Source: JAAZNF01 sp964561025 (GTDB lineage Bacteria > Myxococcota > B64-G9). Taken from it: 64,000 bases of DNA. The stretch's first letter is position 1. Each line of letters starts with the position of its first letter. The notes under the pieces were generated by a model, which was not told the origin of the DNA, ran no database searches, and saw only the letters and a program-made list of their open reading frames with translations. This document shows, piece by piece, positions 1 to 8,199 of the stretch. The stretch covers positions 1 through 64,000 of the forward strand of contig CAZLNM010000004.1 of NCBI GenBank assembly GCA_964561025.1, given 5' to 3'. Position numbers and translations under genes: made by a program.

Positions 1-2
1 TG

Positions 3-1091
3 CTGGGCGGACTCAACGTGTATTGCCTGCAATGGGTGGCGGTGCGGGCGGTGACCATCGACAAGGCCGGCGACGCCTGGTTGGGGTGCTGGCAGGACGG
101 CCACATCTACCAGTACTCCGGCTCCGAGGTGGACAACACCCAGGATCCGCCCCGCTGCGTGCGCAAGCGAGACGTCAACCTGGGGGGCAGCCGGGCCTAC
201 GGCGCGGCGGTGGACGGCAACGGCTTCTTGTGGATCGCCACGCTCAACAACGGGGCGCTCAAGAAGATCAACACCGCCACCGGCGAGATCGTGCTCTCGG
301 TGTCGCCCGGGGTGCAGACCTACGGCGTGGCGGTGGACCAGAACAACAACGTCTGGCTGGGCAACTGGTCGGGCGGCGCCACCGGCGTGGTGCGGGTGAA
401 CGGCGCCACCGGGGACTTCACCCTGGTGCCGCGCACCCAGGGGACCCTCAACGGGCAGTCCCGCGGGGTGGCGGTCGATCACCAGGGCAACATCTGGGTG
501 GCCGAGTGGAGCAACCGGGCGGTGTCCAAGTACGCGCCCGACGGGACGCACCTGGGCCAGTTTGCCCTGCCCGCCAACAACAGCTGCAACCCGCTGGGGA
601 TGGCCATCGACTTCGACAACGTCATCTGGGCCATCAACTACCGCGACGACGCCAGCGCCATCTGCAACGCCAACAAGCTCAACCCTGACGGGACGTTGAT
701 CGCCTCCTTCCCGGTGGGGGCGCGCCCCTACACCTACTCCGACATGACCGGCTACCAGCTGCGCACGGTGACGCTCAAGCACGGCACCTGGACGGTGGAC
801 TTCGACAGCGGCTACGCGAACGCCCAGTGGGACTCCGTCACCTGGGGCGGCGCACTCGCCGCCGACGACCAGATCCGCATCCGGGCGCGCTCCGCCGCCA
901 CCCAGGGCGGGTTGGCCTCGGCCACCTGGTCGCCGTACCACGACACCGACTTCCTCCAACCCAGCCCCTGGACAGCCAGCCTGCAAGGGGAGATTCCGCG
1001 CGGGCGCTGGGTGCAGATCGAGGTCACCCTCACCACCCAGGACGACGTCTCGCCCGTCTTCTCCAGCCTGGCGGTCTACTGGCAATACTGA
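3..1091 (+). CDS. Secreted NHL/Vgb-like beta-propeller protein, C-terminal part
   Basis: The reading frame is open from the left edge, so the gene begins outside the window. The visible part carries successive propeller blades with the pattern G-V-A-V-D-x-x-G-x-x-W (near residues 70, 100, 145 and 195 of the visible part). Each is followed by a lysine-x-asparagine or similar strand, as in NHL and virginiamycin B lyase-like propellers. About 110 residues follow the last blade and look like a beta-sandwich ending in an aromatic Y-W-Q-Y tail. The virginiamycin lyase fold is shared by many non-enzymatic surface proteins, so no catalytic role is claimed. Location is probably the cell surface or periplasm, but the signal peptide would lie upstream of the window. 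Confidence 0.75.
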   Translation: MGGLNVYCLQWVAVRAVTIDKAGDAWLGCWQDGHIYQYSGSEVDNTQDPPRCVRKRDVNLGGSRAYGAAVDGNGFLWIATLNNGALKKINTATGEIVLSVSPGVQTYGVAVDQNNNVWLGNWSGGATGVVRVNGATGDFTLVPRTQGTLNGQSRGVAVDHQGNIWVAEWSNRAVSKYAPDGTHLGQFALPANNSCNPLGMAIDFDNVIWAINYRDDASAICNANKLNPDGTLIASFPVGARPYTYSDMTGYQLRTVTLKHGTWTVDFDSGYANAQWDSVTWGGALAADDQIRIRARSAATQGGLASATWSPYHDTDFLQPSPWTASLQGEIPRGRWVQIEVTLTTQDDVSPVFSSLAVYWQY

Positions 1092-1113
1092 GCGATAAGC
1101 ACGCCAAGATTGT

Positions 1114-1887
1114 CTAGCGTTGGCGGCGCCGGCCCCGCGGCTGGTTGGGCGTCGGCGGGCCGCCGTGCGAGGCGATGAAGAGATCCATCCGGTGCAGGAT
1201 GCCGCGCAGCATCTGGAGCTCGCGGCGCGAGGGCCGGGCGCGCGCAAGCAGCAACCGCAGCGAGTCCAGCGCCAGCGAGGGGTTCTGGGCGTTGAGGAAG
1301 TCCAGGTTGGCCAGGGTGAATCGCGCGTGCGCGATGAGCCCCTCGAGCTCCCCCGCCGGCGCCGTCTCTTCCAGCAAGACCGCGGAACCCGCGGCCGGCC
1401 GGTCTTCACGGCGGATCTCCCACAGCAGCACCGCCACGGCGTGGGAGAGGTTGAGCACCGGGTAGCCGTCATCGGCCGGGATCCGGATCAACTCGTGGCA
1501 CAGGGCCAGATCCGGGTTGGCCAGGCCGGTCCGCTCGGGGCCGAACACCAGCGCCACGCGCTCCCCGGCCGCACCACGCAGGCGCTCGGCGACGGCGGGT
1601 GGGGCGAGGAACGGCCGGCGCTCGGGGTTGTCCCGCAGGCGCGCGGTGGTGCCGAACACGAGCTGCGCGTCCGCGATCGCTTCCGCCAGGGTGTCGAAGC
1701 GCGCCGCCCGATCCAGCAGGGGGCGGGCGTGCACCGCCAGGGTCCGCGCCTCACGCGCGTCGAACGCCGGCCGCACCAGGCGCAAATCCGGAAAGCCGAA
1801 GTTGGCCATGACGCGGGCGCAGCCACCCACGTTGCCGCCCTCGGCGGGCTCGACCAGCACCACCGCCACCCTCGCAGGCGGGTTCAC
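1114..1887 (-). CDS. trmJ: TrmJ-type tRNA 2'-O-methyltransferase (SPOUT family)
   Basis: Predicted 257-residue SpoU/TrmH-class methyltransferase most like TrmJ, which uses SAM to 2'-O-methylate nucleotide 32 of tRNAs. The N-terminal motif VLVEPAEGGNVGGCARVM (about residues 10-27) matches the family's first conserved block. FGPERTGL (about 115-122) and PVLNLSHAVAVLLWEI (about 143-158) match the knotted SAM-binding region. A helical tail of about 80 residues follows, as in TrmJ. The GTG start at 1887 is chosen because it overlaps the stop of the upstream GspF-like gene (GTGA) and has GGGAG eight bases upstream. The two genes are therefore probably translationally coupled, although no functional link is known. 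TrmJ is a better fit than TrmL because of length and the C-terminal extension. Confidence 0.88.
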   Translation of the reverse strand: MNPPARVAVVLVEPAEGGNVGGCARVMANFGFPDLRLVRPAFDAREARTLAVHARPLLDRAARFDTLAEAIADAQLVFGTTARLRDNPERRPFLAPPAVAERLRGAAGERVALVFGPERTGLANPDLALCHELIRIPADDGYPVLNLSHAVAVLLWEIRREDRPAAGSAVLLEETAPAGELEGLIAHARFTLANLDFLNAQNPSLALDSLRLLLARARPSRRELQMLRGILHRMDLFIASHGGPPTPNQPRGRRRQR

Positions 1888-3104
1888 CTCAAGATCTCCC
1901 GCAGTTCGGGCGGCACCGTGCCACCGCCGGCCTCGCGCAGCAGCTTCTCCATCTGCTCGCCGGTTCCGGAGAGGATGCCGCGGTACTCGGCGAACACGCT
2001 CCAGGCCACATACAGGTACACCAGCAGCAGCACCCCGACGGCGAAGAGCTGCACCGCCACCTGGACCCGGTGCAGGTAGGATCCCTCCTGAAGGCGCGCC
2101 TGTTGCTCGAGGGCCTCCGAGAGCTTGCCGGCCGCCTCGCCGCTCGTCACCGCCGCCATTCCCGCGTCGTCGAGAAACTCCGCTGCCGAGAGCGCCTGCC
2201 CCAGGGTGGCGCCCTCGCGCACCCGGCGCGCCGCGCGTTCGGTCCGCGACTCGATCCAGGCGTCGCCGGTGGCGCGGGCGGCGAGCTCCAGGGAGGCGAA
2301 CACCTCCAGCCCCGCGGCATTCGCCATGGCCAGGTGCCGGGTGAACAGGAGCTGGCCCCGGGCGCGGCGCATGGCGCCCAAAATCGGCAGGCGCCGCACC
2401 AGGGCCGAGAAGTTCTCCTCGCCCAGGAGCCGGCGCAAGAGCCAGGGGACGCCCCACCCGATAAAGACGATGCCCAGCGTCGAGAGCACCGCCGGCACCA
2501 GCGAGGCGCTCAGGTACGAACCGAGGCCGCCGGTCACCAGCCGGGAGAGCGGCAACAGGAAAAACGACAGGTAGAAGAGGATGGCCGGGTACAGGCAGGC
2601 GCGGATCACCTGCCGGCGAAGCGCAAGGCGCCATTCCAGGACCTGTGCGATGGTCCGCGCCACCGCGGGCAGCGAGCCGGTCCGCTCGCCCACCTCGACC
2701 AGGGTGCGTTCCTCGCGCGCGAAGACCTCGGGCGCCGCCGCCGCCGCCGCTCCCAGCTGGGCGCCCCGTTCCACCTCGGCGCGGACCCGGCCCAGGGCGC
2801 GGGACAGCGCGTCGGGCCGCCGCTCGAAGTGGCGCAACGACTCGACGATGGGAAGGCCGGCCTCCAGCAAAAAGCTCCATTGGCCGAAGAACGCCGCCCG
2901 TCGAGCCGCGCCGATGCCCCGGCCCCAGGAGGCGGCCGGCCGGGCCCCGGGTGGGGTATGCTGCGCGGCAGGAGGGCTCTTGGGTGCCGGGGAGGTGGGG
3001 CGCGGCCCCTGGGCCGGACGGGGACGGAACTTGGCCATCACCACGCCGCAGAAGGGGCACTCCGGCCCGTCTGGAACTTCCTTGTGGCAACGAGGACAAA
3101 GCAT
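1884..3104 (-). CDS. Zinc-ribbon GspF/PilC-like inner-membrane protein
   Basis: A 406-residue protein. It opens with a zinc ribbon (CPRC and CPFC pairs ten residues apart, residues 3-18), then a Pro/Ala-rich linker to about residue 60. Two GspF-type helical bundles follow, each ended by membrane segments (near residues 165-185, 205-225 and 360-385). GspF/PilC proteins are the polytopic platform of type II secretion and type IV pilus machines. Here no GspE ATPase or pseudopilin is adjacent, and the zinc ribbon is not part of the usual family. The role is therefore inferred only as an assembly-platform-like protein. ATG 3104 is chosen because upstream codons in the frame are non-coding in character and overlap the divergent promoter. 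It runs into trmJ by a GTGA overlap. Confidence 0.75.
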   Translation of the reverse strand: MLCPRCHKEVPDGPECPFCGVVMAKFRPRPAQGPRPTSPAPKSPPAAQHTPPGARPAASWGRGIGAARRAAFFGQWSFLLEAGLPIVESLRHFERRPDALSRALGRVRAEVERGAQLGAAAAAAPEVFAREERTLVEVGERTGSLPAVARTIAQVLEWRLALRRQVIRACLYPAILFYLSFFLLPLSRLVTGGLGSYLSASLVPAVLSTLGIVFIGWGVPWLLRRLLGEENFSALVRRLPILGAMRRARGQLLFTRHLAMANAAGLEVFASLELAARATGDAWIESRTERAARRVREGATLGQALSAAEFLDDAGMAAVTSGEAAGKLSEALEQQARLQEGSYLHRVQVAVQLFAVGVLLLVYLYVAWSVFAEYRGILSGTGEQMEKLLREAGGGTVPPELREILR

Positions 3105-3151
3105 GTGCGCCCCGGATCCGTCCGACCGGGAGGAGAGTAGCACGGATCCTC

Positions 3152-3179
3152 TTGCATTCGAAAAAAAATGGTGTATGTT
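3152..3179 (+). promoter_or_regulatory. Candidate sigma70 promoter for the Sua5/YrdC-family gene
   Basis: TTGCAT (3152-3157) and TATGTT (3174-3179) are 16 bases apart. They sit in a short A-rich patch between the divergent GspF-like gene and the Sua5/YrdC-family gene, about 35 bases upstream of the latter's start. The match is moderate and rests on sequence alone. Confidence 0.45.
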
Positions 3180-3213
3180 ACTTCGCCCTTTGGCGGGAAG
3201 GAGGTCGGATTCC

Positions 3214-3834
3214 ATGCTCATCGAAATCAACCCCACCCATCCGCAGCCGCGGTTGGTGCGCCGGGTGGTCGAGGCCCTGGCCCAGGGCGCGGTCATCGCC
3301 TATCCCACGGACACGGTGTACGGCATCGGCTGCGACATCTTCTCCAAGTCCGGCATCGAGCGCATCTACCAGCTCAAGGATCGCAGCCGCAAGAAGCCGC
3401 TGTCCTTCGTGTGCTCGGATCTTCGGGACATCAGCCGTTACGCCCAGGTGTCGGACGCGGCCTTCCGCATCATGAAGCGCTTCTTGCCCGGGCCGTATAC
3501 CTTCATCCTCGAGGCCACCAAGGAGGTGCCGCGCATCATGATGTCCAAGCGGCGCACGGTGGGCATCCGCGTGCCCAACCACCCGGTGTGCCTGGCCCTG
3601 GTGCGCGAGCTCATGCACCCCATCATCTCCACCAGCGCCAACATCAGCTCCGAGGATCCCTTGTGCCACCCCAAGGAGATCCACGACAAGTTCGGCAAGG
3701 TGCTGGACCTGGTGATCGACGGCGGCTTGTTGCCCAACCAGCCCTCCACGGTGATCGACCTGACCGGCGAGGCGCCCTACGTGGTGCGCGAGGGCAAGGG
3801 CCCGGTGGACTGGCTGAACCAGTCCGTGGCCTGA
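3214..3834 (+). CDS. Sua5/YciO/YrdC-family protein
   Basis: A 206-residue single-domain protein of the Sua5/YrdC/YciO family. In Sua5/TsaC members this domain makes threonylcarbamoyl-AMP from threonine, bicarbonate and ATP, the first step of t6A37 tRNA modification. Visible family signatures are GAVIAYPTDTVYGIGCD near residues 22-38, KDRSRKKPLS near 50-59, PGPYTFIL near 90-97, RVPNHP near 115-120 and ISTSANIS near 133-140. Length matches the short family members, and there is no C-terminal Sua5 extension. The short members also include YciO-like paralogues whose activity is less certain, so the gene symbol is left blank. The ATG has an excellent ribosome site, GAAGGAGG, about seven bases upstream. 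Confidence 0.9.
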   Translation: MLIEINPTHPQPRLVRRVVEALAQGAVIAYPTDTVYGIGCDIFSKSGIERIYQLKDRSRKKPLSFVCSDLRDISRYAQVSDAAFRIMKRFLPGPYTFILEATKEVPRIMMSKRRTVGIRVPNHPVCLALVRELMHPIISTSANISSEDPLCHPKEIHDKFGKVLDLVIDGGLLPNQPSTVIDLTGEAPYVVREGKGPVDWLNQSVA

Positions 3835-4015
3835 GCCGCCACCCCCCTGCGAGTGCCTCTGGCGGCGATGCCGAAAGAGCAAGCGCGGCCAGACGAGACC
3901 TTCCCACTCGTCGAGTCATTCTGGTGTGGAGTCCGGGCAGGTTCGCGCAAGGCGCATCCGCCCGCGCTGGTTCTGGTGGCCCCGTTTCACGTTACGAACT
4001 GACGCCGGCAAATGC

Positions 4016-4044
4016 TTGACAGGGATGGGGTAAGGTGCTAAACG
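4016..4044 (+). promoter_or_regulatory. Candidate promoter of tRNA-Ala
   Basis: A consensus -35 TTGACA (4016-4021) is followed after 17 bases by TAAACG (4039-4044), preceded by GC as in many stable-RNA promoters. The transcript would start about 60 bases before the tRNA. The 280 bases between the Sua5/YrdC-family gene and the tRNA contain nothing else that I can support. Confidence 0.55.
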
Positions 4045-4112
4045 GGTTGCCCCGTCGGCGCCGCGTTCTGGCCGGCGGACGGTGCAGGTGGCTCGTTGAC
4101 AATCCGTGTCTT

Positions 4113-4185
<73 letters not shown>

Positions 4186-4192
4186 CTGAAGG

Positions 4193-4226
4193 AAGCCGGT
4201 TCCATCGTCGGAACCGGCTTTTTTTT
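4193..4226 (+). terminator. Intrinsic terminator after tRNA-Ala
   Basis: A perfect 11-base-pair stem (AAGCCGGTTCC, 4193-4203, with GGAACCGGCTT, 4210-4220) has a six-base loop and is followed by a run of T to 4226. It ends the tRNA transcript. The stop codon of the convergent lipoprotein gene lies in the T run, so the two transcription units meet here. Confidence 0.92.
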
Positions 4227-7200
4227 AGCGGCCGGCGGTGTTGGGCGCTCCCGGCGTGGGCGTGGTCACGAAGCGCCAGTCGGCGGCGGCGTTGTCGGTG
4301 TCCGCGTGATCGGGGATGCGCGCCATCGAGCTGACGGCGGTGTTGCTGTCGGCTCCGGGCGCGGGGGAACCCTCCACCAAGCTTACGGTTCCCACGCCGG
4401 GGATAGCCACCGCGGTGATGCTGCCTTCGTAGGAGAGCGCGTCCACCAGCGTGCCCGCGTTGGTGTCCACCAGGGCCAGCCCGTCCGGGGCGCCGTTCTG
4501 GATGTAGTCGCTGCCGGTGCCCAGGCTGATGAAGAGGGCCTCCGGCGGTAGGGAGGCCTGGACCGAGGCCGCTCCCACCACCAGGTATTGACCGGCGCCC
4601 AGGCTCCCCGCCGCCGACAAGTTCACCGTGCGGTAGACCGAGGGCGGGTTGGTGCCGCCGTTGACCAGGATCAGGGAGAAGCCATTGAGGTCCAGCGCCC
4701 TTCCGGTGCCGTTGTAGAGTTCGCACCATTCCGCGTTGTCTGTCCCCACCTGATCGTAATCCACCTCGTTGATCACGAATCCCCCGGTGCCCCCGGGCAC
4801 GACCGTGACCGATGTGTCGGCAGAGCCCGCCGCCGTGGAGGCGGTGAGCGTGGTGGCACCCTCGGCGAGGCCCGAGGCGGAGAACGTCGCCGCGAAGCTC
4901 CCCGCCGGCGCGCTCGTCGCGGCCGGGGCGGAGACCACGGAGGGATCGCCGGCGCCAATAGCGATGGCGCATCCGCCCGAGGGGGCCGGGACATCCAGGC
5001 TCACCGAGAACTCCAGCGAGCCCCCTACGGGGATGGCCGCGTTCGCCGGCAGCAGGGCCACGGGCGCCGGCACCCGATCCGCGGCCAGCACCAGCACCTG
5101 GGCGGTGAACTGGTCGGGATCCAGCGTGGCGGTGACGGACACAGTGTCCGCTCCGCTCGCCAGACCCGTGAGCGGTACGGCCACTTGACGCGCTCCCTCG
5201 GGGACGGTGACCGCGGCCGGCGCGTCCAGGCGGTTCGGATCGGAGACGGCGATGGCCACGGTGGTGCCGCCTTGACCGACCGGCGAGGGGCGGTCCAGGG
5301 TGACGAGGAGTTCGGGGCTGGCGCCGGTCTGGCCCTCGTACACGTACACCGGGCTGGGCCCGAGGCCGGTGAGCCGCGGCGGGGTGGTGCTGCGGAAGAC
5401 GACGTCGAAGACGTCGCGTGGCTCGACCTTGGAGTCGTTGTTGGCGTAGCGCAGGACGCCGGTGACGTCGAGCCGGTCACCGAGTTGCGGGAAGGGCGTG
5501 GTGAGGTACATGAAGTCATTGACCCGCAACATACTGTCGAGGACGTACTCGTTCGTCGGGTCGGTGTCGCCGGCGCCGGCTGGCGGGTTGAGCGCGGTGA
5601 CCTGGCCATCGCTCACCTTCACCAGGACGCCTTCATACGCAGCCGCCAGGCTGCCACCGGTCGCCACGTCGGAGGGGAGCACCACCACCGGCTGCGGCAG
5701 CGGCTCGCCCTGCGCCAGGATCTGCACCGCGCTGACGCTGGAAAGCTCGATCTGGCCGTACCAGAGAGTGACCGTGCCTGTCACTCGTACCCGGTCGCCG
5801 CGGACAGGGATGGGGAATCCACCGGGGTTGGTCGCGGGCAGGTACACGTAGATACCGCTGAACTGCTCGCGAAGCTGGGGATCCTGCTCGGCCGGCGGAA
5901 CCTGGAGGAAGAAGCGGGGCGAGGCAACGGCGGTGGCCACGCCCTGAATGCTCACCACGCTGCCCGCCGGGACCGAACCGTTCTTGACCGCGTAGATGCT
6001 GGCCGGGCAGGCGGAGAAGCCGGGGTTGGGGTCGTTGGGGCATGGGTCGCAGACATCCCCGATGAAGTCCTGGTCGCGATCGGCCTGGTCGGGGTTGGGG
6101 ATGAGCGGGCAGTTGTCGGAGGCGTTGGGCACGCCGTCCCGATCCCGATCGTTGGGATCGGGCGGGCTGCACGAGGTGGTGTTCGGATCGAGGGGGCAGA
6201 CGTCGCAGGCGTCCCCCACGCCGTCATCGTCCTGGTCTCCCTGGAGGCCCTGATCCATGGGTCGGACGGGGTTGAAGACGTCGGGGCAGTTGTCGGCGGC
6301 GTTCGGGATGCCGTCGCCGTCCACATCATCGGCGCTCGGTGTTCCGTCGTACTGACCGGGACGCAAGGGCACACAGGTCGGCTCGCCGGGCGGATCGCCA
6401 CAGAAGAAGAGCCCGTAGGCGGTGGCGTTGGCAGCCGCCAGCGCGGCGAAACTCTGACCGATCTCACGCTGGACGCACAGGTTCTTGGGCACGCCGCACA
6501 CGTCGCCGGGGATGGGTTCGCAGCCGGTCTGGCCGCCGGGCAACACCGCCATGATGTTGCTGTCCCCGACCAGCGGCAGGCCGGCGCGCAGCACCAGGGC
6601 CAGGTCCCCGGGGTTGCCGGCGATCACCGCCCGGTAGAACTCCCGATCCGAGCGCTCGGCGAAGATGGCGATGTCGGCCACTTTTCCCGCGGCCAGGACA
6701 CCGACCACGTCATCGATGGCCAGGATGGAGGCGGGTTGGGCGGTGGCCATGAGCCACAGCTCCCGATCGGAGAAGAACGAGTTGAAGTGTTGCCGGTTGA
6801 GGTCGTCGGCGCAGTGCAGCTCCCGCACCAGGTTGATGCTGCCGCTGGCGGACCAGTCGGTGCCGATGGCGATGCGCACCCCCTGGGCGGCGAACATGGT
6901 GACGGGGGCGGTGTTGCCGTAGAGCGAGACGTTCGAGCGCGGGGACCACACCAGGCCCGCGCCGTCGTCGGCGGCTGCCTGGCCGTCCACCGGCTGCATG
7001 CCGACCAGGTGGACGGCACCGACGTTGGTGGCGATGAGATCGACGCCGCCGGCCTGGGCGCCGCTGAGGCACAGGAACTCGTTGCGGGCCTCGGCGTTCA
7101 CGCCCTCGGCGATGTGGGGCAGGTAGCAGTCCGCTTGCAGCACGCTGACGCCGTCGATGTCGGGGTAGGCGCAGCTCCCGGTGAGCATGACGCCGGAGCT

Positions 7201-8079
7201 GTCGCCGAGCGGGAAGGTCTGGGAGTTCACCGCACCCTGGTTGAGGCCCTGCTGGCTGCCGCCGTCCATGTTGCGCAGGAAGCCGCTGGCCGAGCCGGCG
7301 CCGGCGATGGTGGTCTCGCCTCCGAGCAGGTGGCGGATCTCTCCCCAGGCCACCTGCAGTGCGGTCGCCCCGCCGGGGACCACGATGCGGGTGTGGCCGT
7401 TGAGGCCGCGGCGCCACTCGTGGCGGTGGTCGTAACGTTCGGTGCCCCAGTTGCCCGGGGGGTTCTGGGCGTAGGTCAGGTGCTCGTGGGTGTTGATGAG
7501 CCCGGGCGAGACGGCGCCGCGCGGGCAGGTCAAGCGCGTGGCGCCCGCCGCCGTGGGCTCTCCGCTACAGTCGCAGGCCACGCACTGGATCCACCCATCC
7601 GCCGAGACGAGCACCTGGCCACCCCGCAGCACCCGGTCGGGCGCCAGGATGTCGCCGGTGATGAGCAGGTTCCCGTTGCCCGCGGTGGCCTCGCAGGTGC
7701 CGCTGGGCAGCGGGGCGAGATCCTGGCACTCCTCGACCTCGCTGGTCCCGCCATCCCCTCCGTCTCCGCCGTCGGAACCGCCATCCTCGCCCGCATCGGC
7801 GCCGCCATCGGAACCGCCGTCCTCGCCCGCATCGTCGCCGCCGTCCTCGGCTTCATCCCCGCCGCCATCCGCGCCGCCGTCGGTCGCCTCGTCGCCGCCG
7901 TCCTGGCCGGCGTCGGTCGTGGTGTCGCCGCCGCCGTCCGCCGCGTCCACCGCGGCATCCGCGTCGCCATCGCCATCACCGTCCGAACCGTCCGGCCGGG
8001 GAGAAGAGCCGCCGCAACCCATAGAAGTCACGGCCAGGCTCATGAAGAAGGCCAACAGGTAGGAGTGGATCCGATTCAT
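4225..8079 (-). CDS. Multi-domain surface lipoprotein: amidohydrolase, TSP3 repeats, Ig-like and lamin-tail domains
   Basis: A 1284-residue exported lipoprotein. The signal peptide ends at Cys22 (TSMGC, a relaxed lipobox), followed by an Asp/Gly-rich linker to about residue 112. An amidohydrolase-like region spans about 125-500, with the metal-site HEH near residue 197, further histidines, and GTDWSASGS near 406. Thrombospondin type 3 calcium repeats (DxDxDGxPNxxDNCP) lie at about 583-693. An OB-fold-like region follows at about 696-886, then Ig-like beta domains. A lamin-tail domain (INEVDYDQVGTDNAEWCEL) starts near 1100. Amidohydrolases cleave C-N bonds by metal catalysis; the substrate here is unknown. 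The ATG is supported by AGAGAGGATG upstream. The frame stays open far upstream of this ATG, but that stretch is antisense to lepA. Confidence 0.85.
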   Translation of the reverse strand: MNRIHSYLLAFFMSLAVTSMGCGGSSPRPDGSDGDGDGDADAAVDAADGGGDTTTDAGQDGGDEATDGGADGGGDEAEDGGDDAGEDGGSDGGADAGEDGGSDGGDGGDGGTSEVEECQDLAPLPSGTCEATAGNGNLLITGDILAPDRVLRGGQVLVSADGWIQCVACDCSGEPTAAGATRLTCPRGAVSPGLINTHEHLTYAQNPPGNWGTERYDHRHEWRRGLNGHTRIVVPGGATALQVAWGEIRHLLGGETTIAGAGSASGFLRNMDGGSQQGLNQGAVNSQTFPLGDSSGVMLTGSCAYPDIDGVSVLQADCYLPHIAEGVNAEARNEFLCLSGAQAGGVDLIATNVGAVHLVGMQPVDGQAAADDGAGLVWSPRSNVSLYGNTAPVTMFAAQGVRIAIGTDWSASGSINLVRELHCADDLNRQHFNSFFSDRELWLMATAQPASILAIDDVVGVLAAGKVADIAIFAERSDREFYRAVIAGNPGDLALVLRAGLPLVGDSNIMAVLPGGQTGCEPIPGDVCGVPKNLCVQREIGQSFAALAAANATAYGLFFCGDPPGEPTCVPLRPGQYDGTPSADDVDGDGIPNAADNCPDVFNPVRPMDQGLQGDQDDDGVGDACDVCPLDPNTTSCSPPDPNDRDRDGVPNASDNCPLIPNPDQADRDQDFIGDVCDPCPNDPNPGFSACPASIYAVKNGSVPAGSVVSIQGVATAVASPRFFLQVPPAEQDPQLREQFSGIYVYLPATNPGGFPIPVRGDRVRVTGTVTLWYGQIELSSVSAVQILAQGEPLPQPVVVLPSDVATGGSLAAAYEGVLVKVSDGQVTALNPPAGAGDTDPTNEYVLDSMLRVNDFMYLTTPFPQLGDRLDVTGVLRYANNDSKVEPRDVFDVVFRSTTPPRLTGLGPSPVYVYEGQTGASPELLVTLDRPSPVGQGGTTVAIAVSDPNRLDAPAAVTVPEGARQVAVPLTGLASGADTVSVTATLDPDQFTAQVLVLAADRVPAPVALLPANAAIPVGGSLEFSVSLDVPAPSGGCAIAIGAGDPSVVSAPAATSAPAGSFAATFSASGLAEGATTLTASTAAGSADTSVTVVPGGTGGFVINEVDYDQVGTDNAEWCELYNGTGRALDLNGFSLILVNGGTNPPSVYRTVNLSAAGSLGAGQYLVVGAASVQASLPPEALFISLGTGSDYIQNGAPDGLALVDTNAGTLVDALSYEGSITAVAIPGVGTVSLVEGSPAPGADSNTAVSSMARIPDHADTDNAAADWRFVTTPTPGAPNTAGR
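7745..7985 (-). repeat. Asp/Gly-rich low-complexity linker repeat
   Basis: DNA encoding residues of about 32-111 of the lipoprotein is built from imperfect GAC/GGC-type triplet runs. These translate as repeated D-G-G, S-D-G-G and D-A-G-E-D-G-G units; one unit of roughly 30 bases recurs nearly unchanged at about 7770-7840. Such linkers hold surface domains away from the membrane and may bind calcium. The repeat probably varies in length between strains. Confidence 0.65.
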
Positions 8080-8199
8080 GGTTTCATCCTCTCTGATCTT
8101 GCCCCGGCCCATCCTCACACAAACCTCTCTGGACCGCAATCGGTTCGAATCATACGGCAGGCTTGCCCGCGGGGCCGCTTTCGGCGATAACTGCCGGCC

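Noticed and set aside
7745..7985. CRISPR-like array of short repeats
   Set aside because: The repeats are imperfect triplet-based units within a coding frame for an Asp/Gly linker, with no unique spacers.
4588..8190. A 1200-codon open frame on the plus strand opposite the lipoprotein gene
   Set aside because: It is antisense to a protein with clear domains; its length comes from GC-rich codon bias, and its translation shows no family motif.
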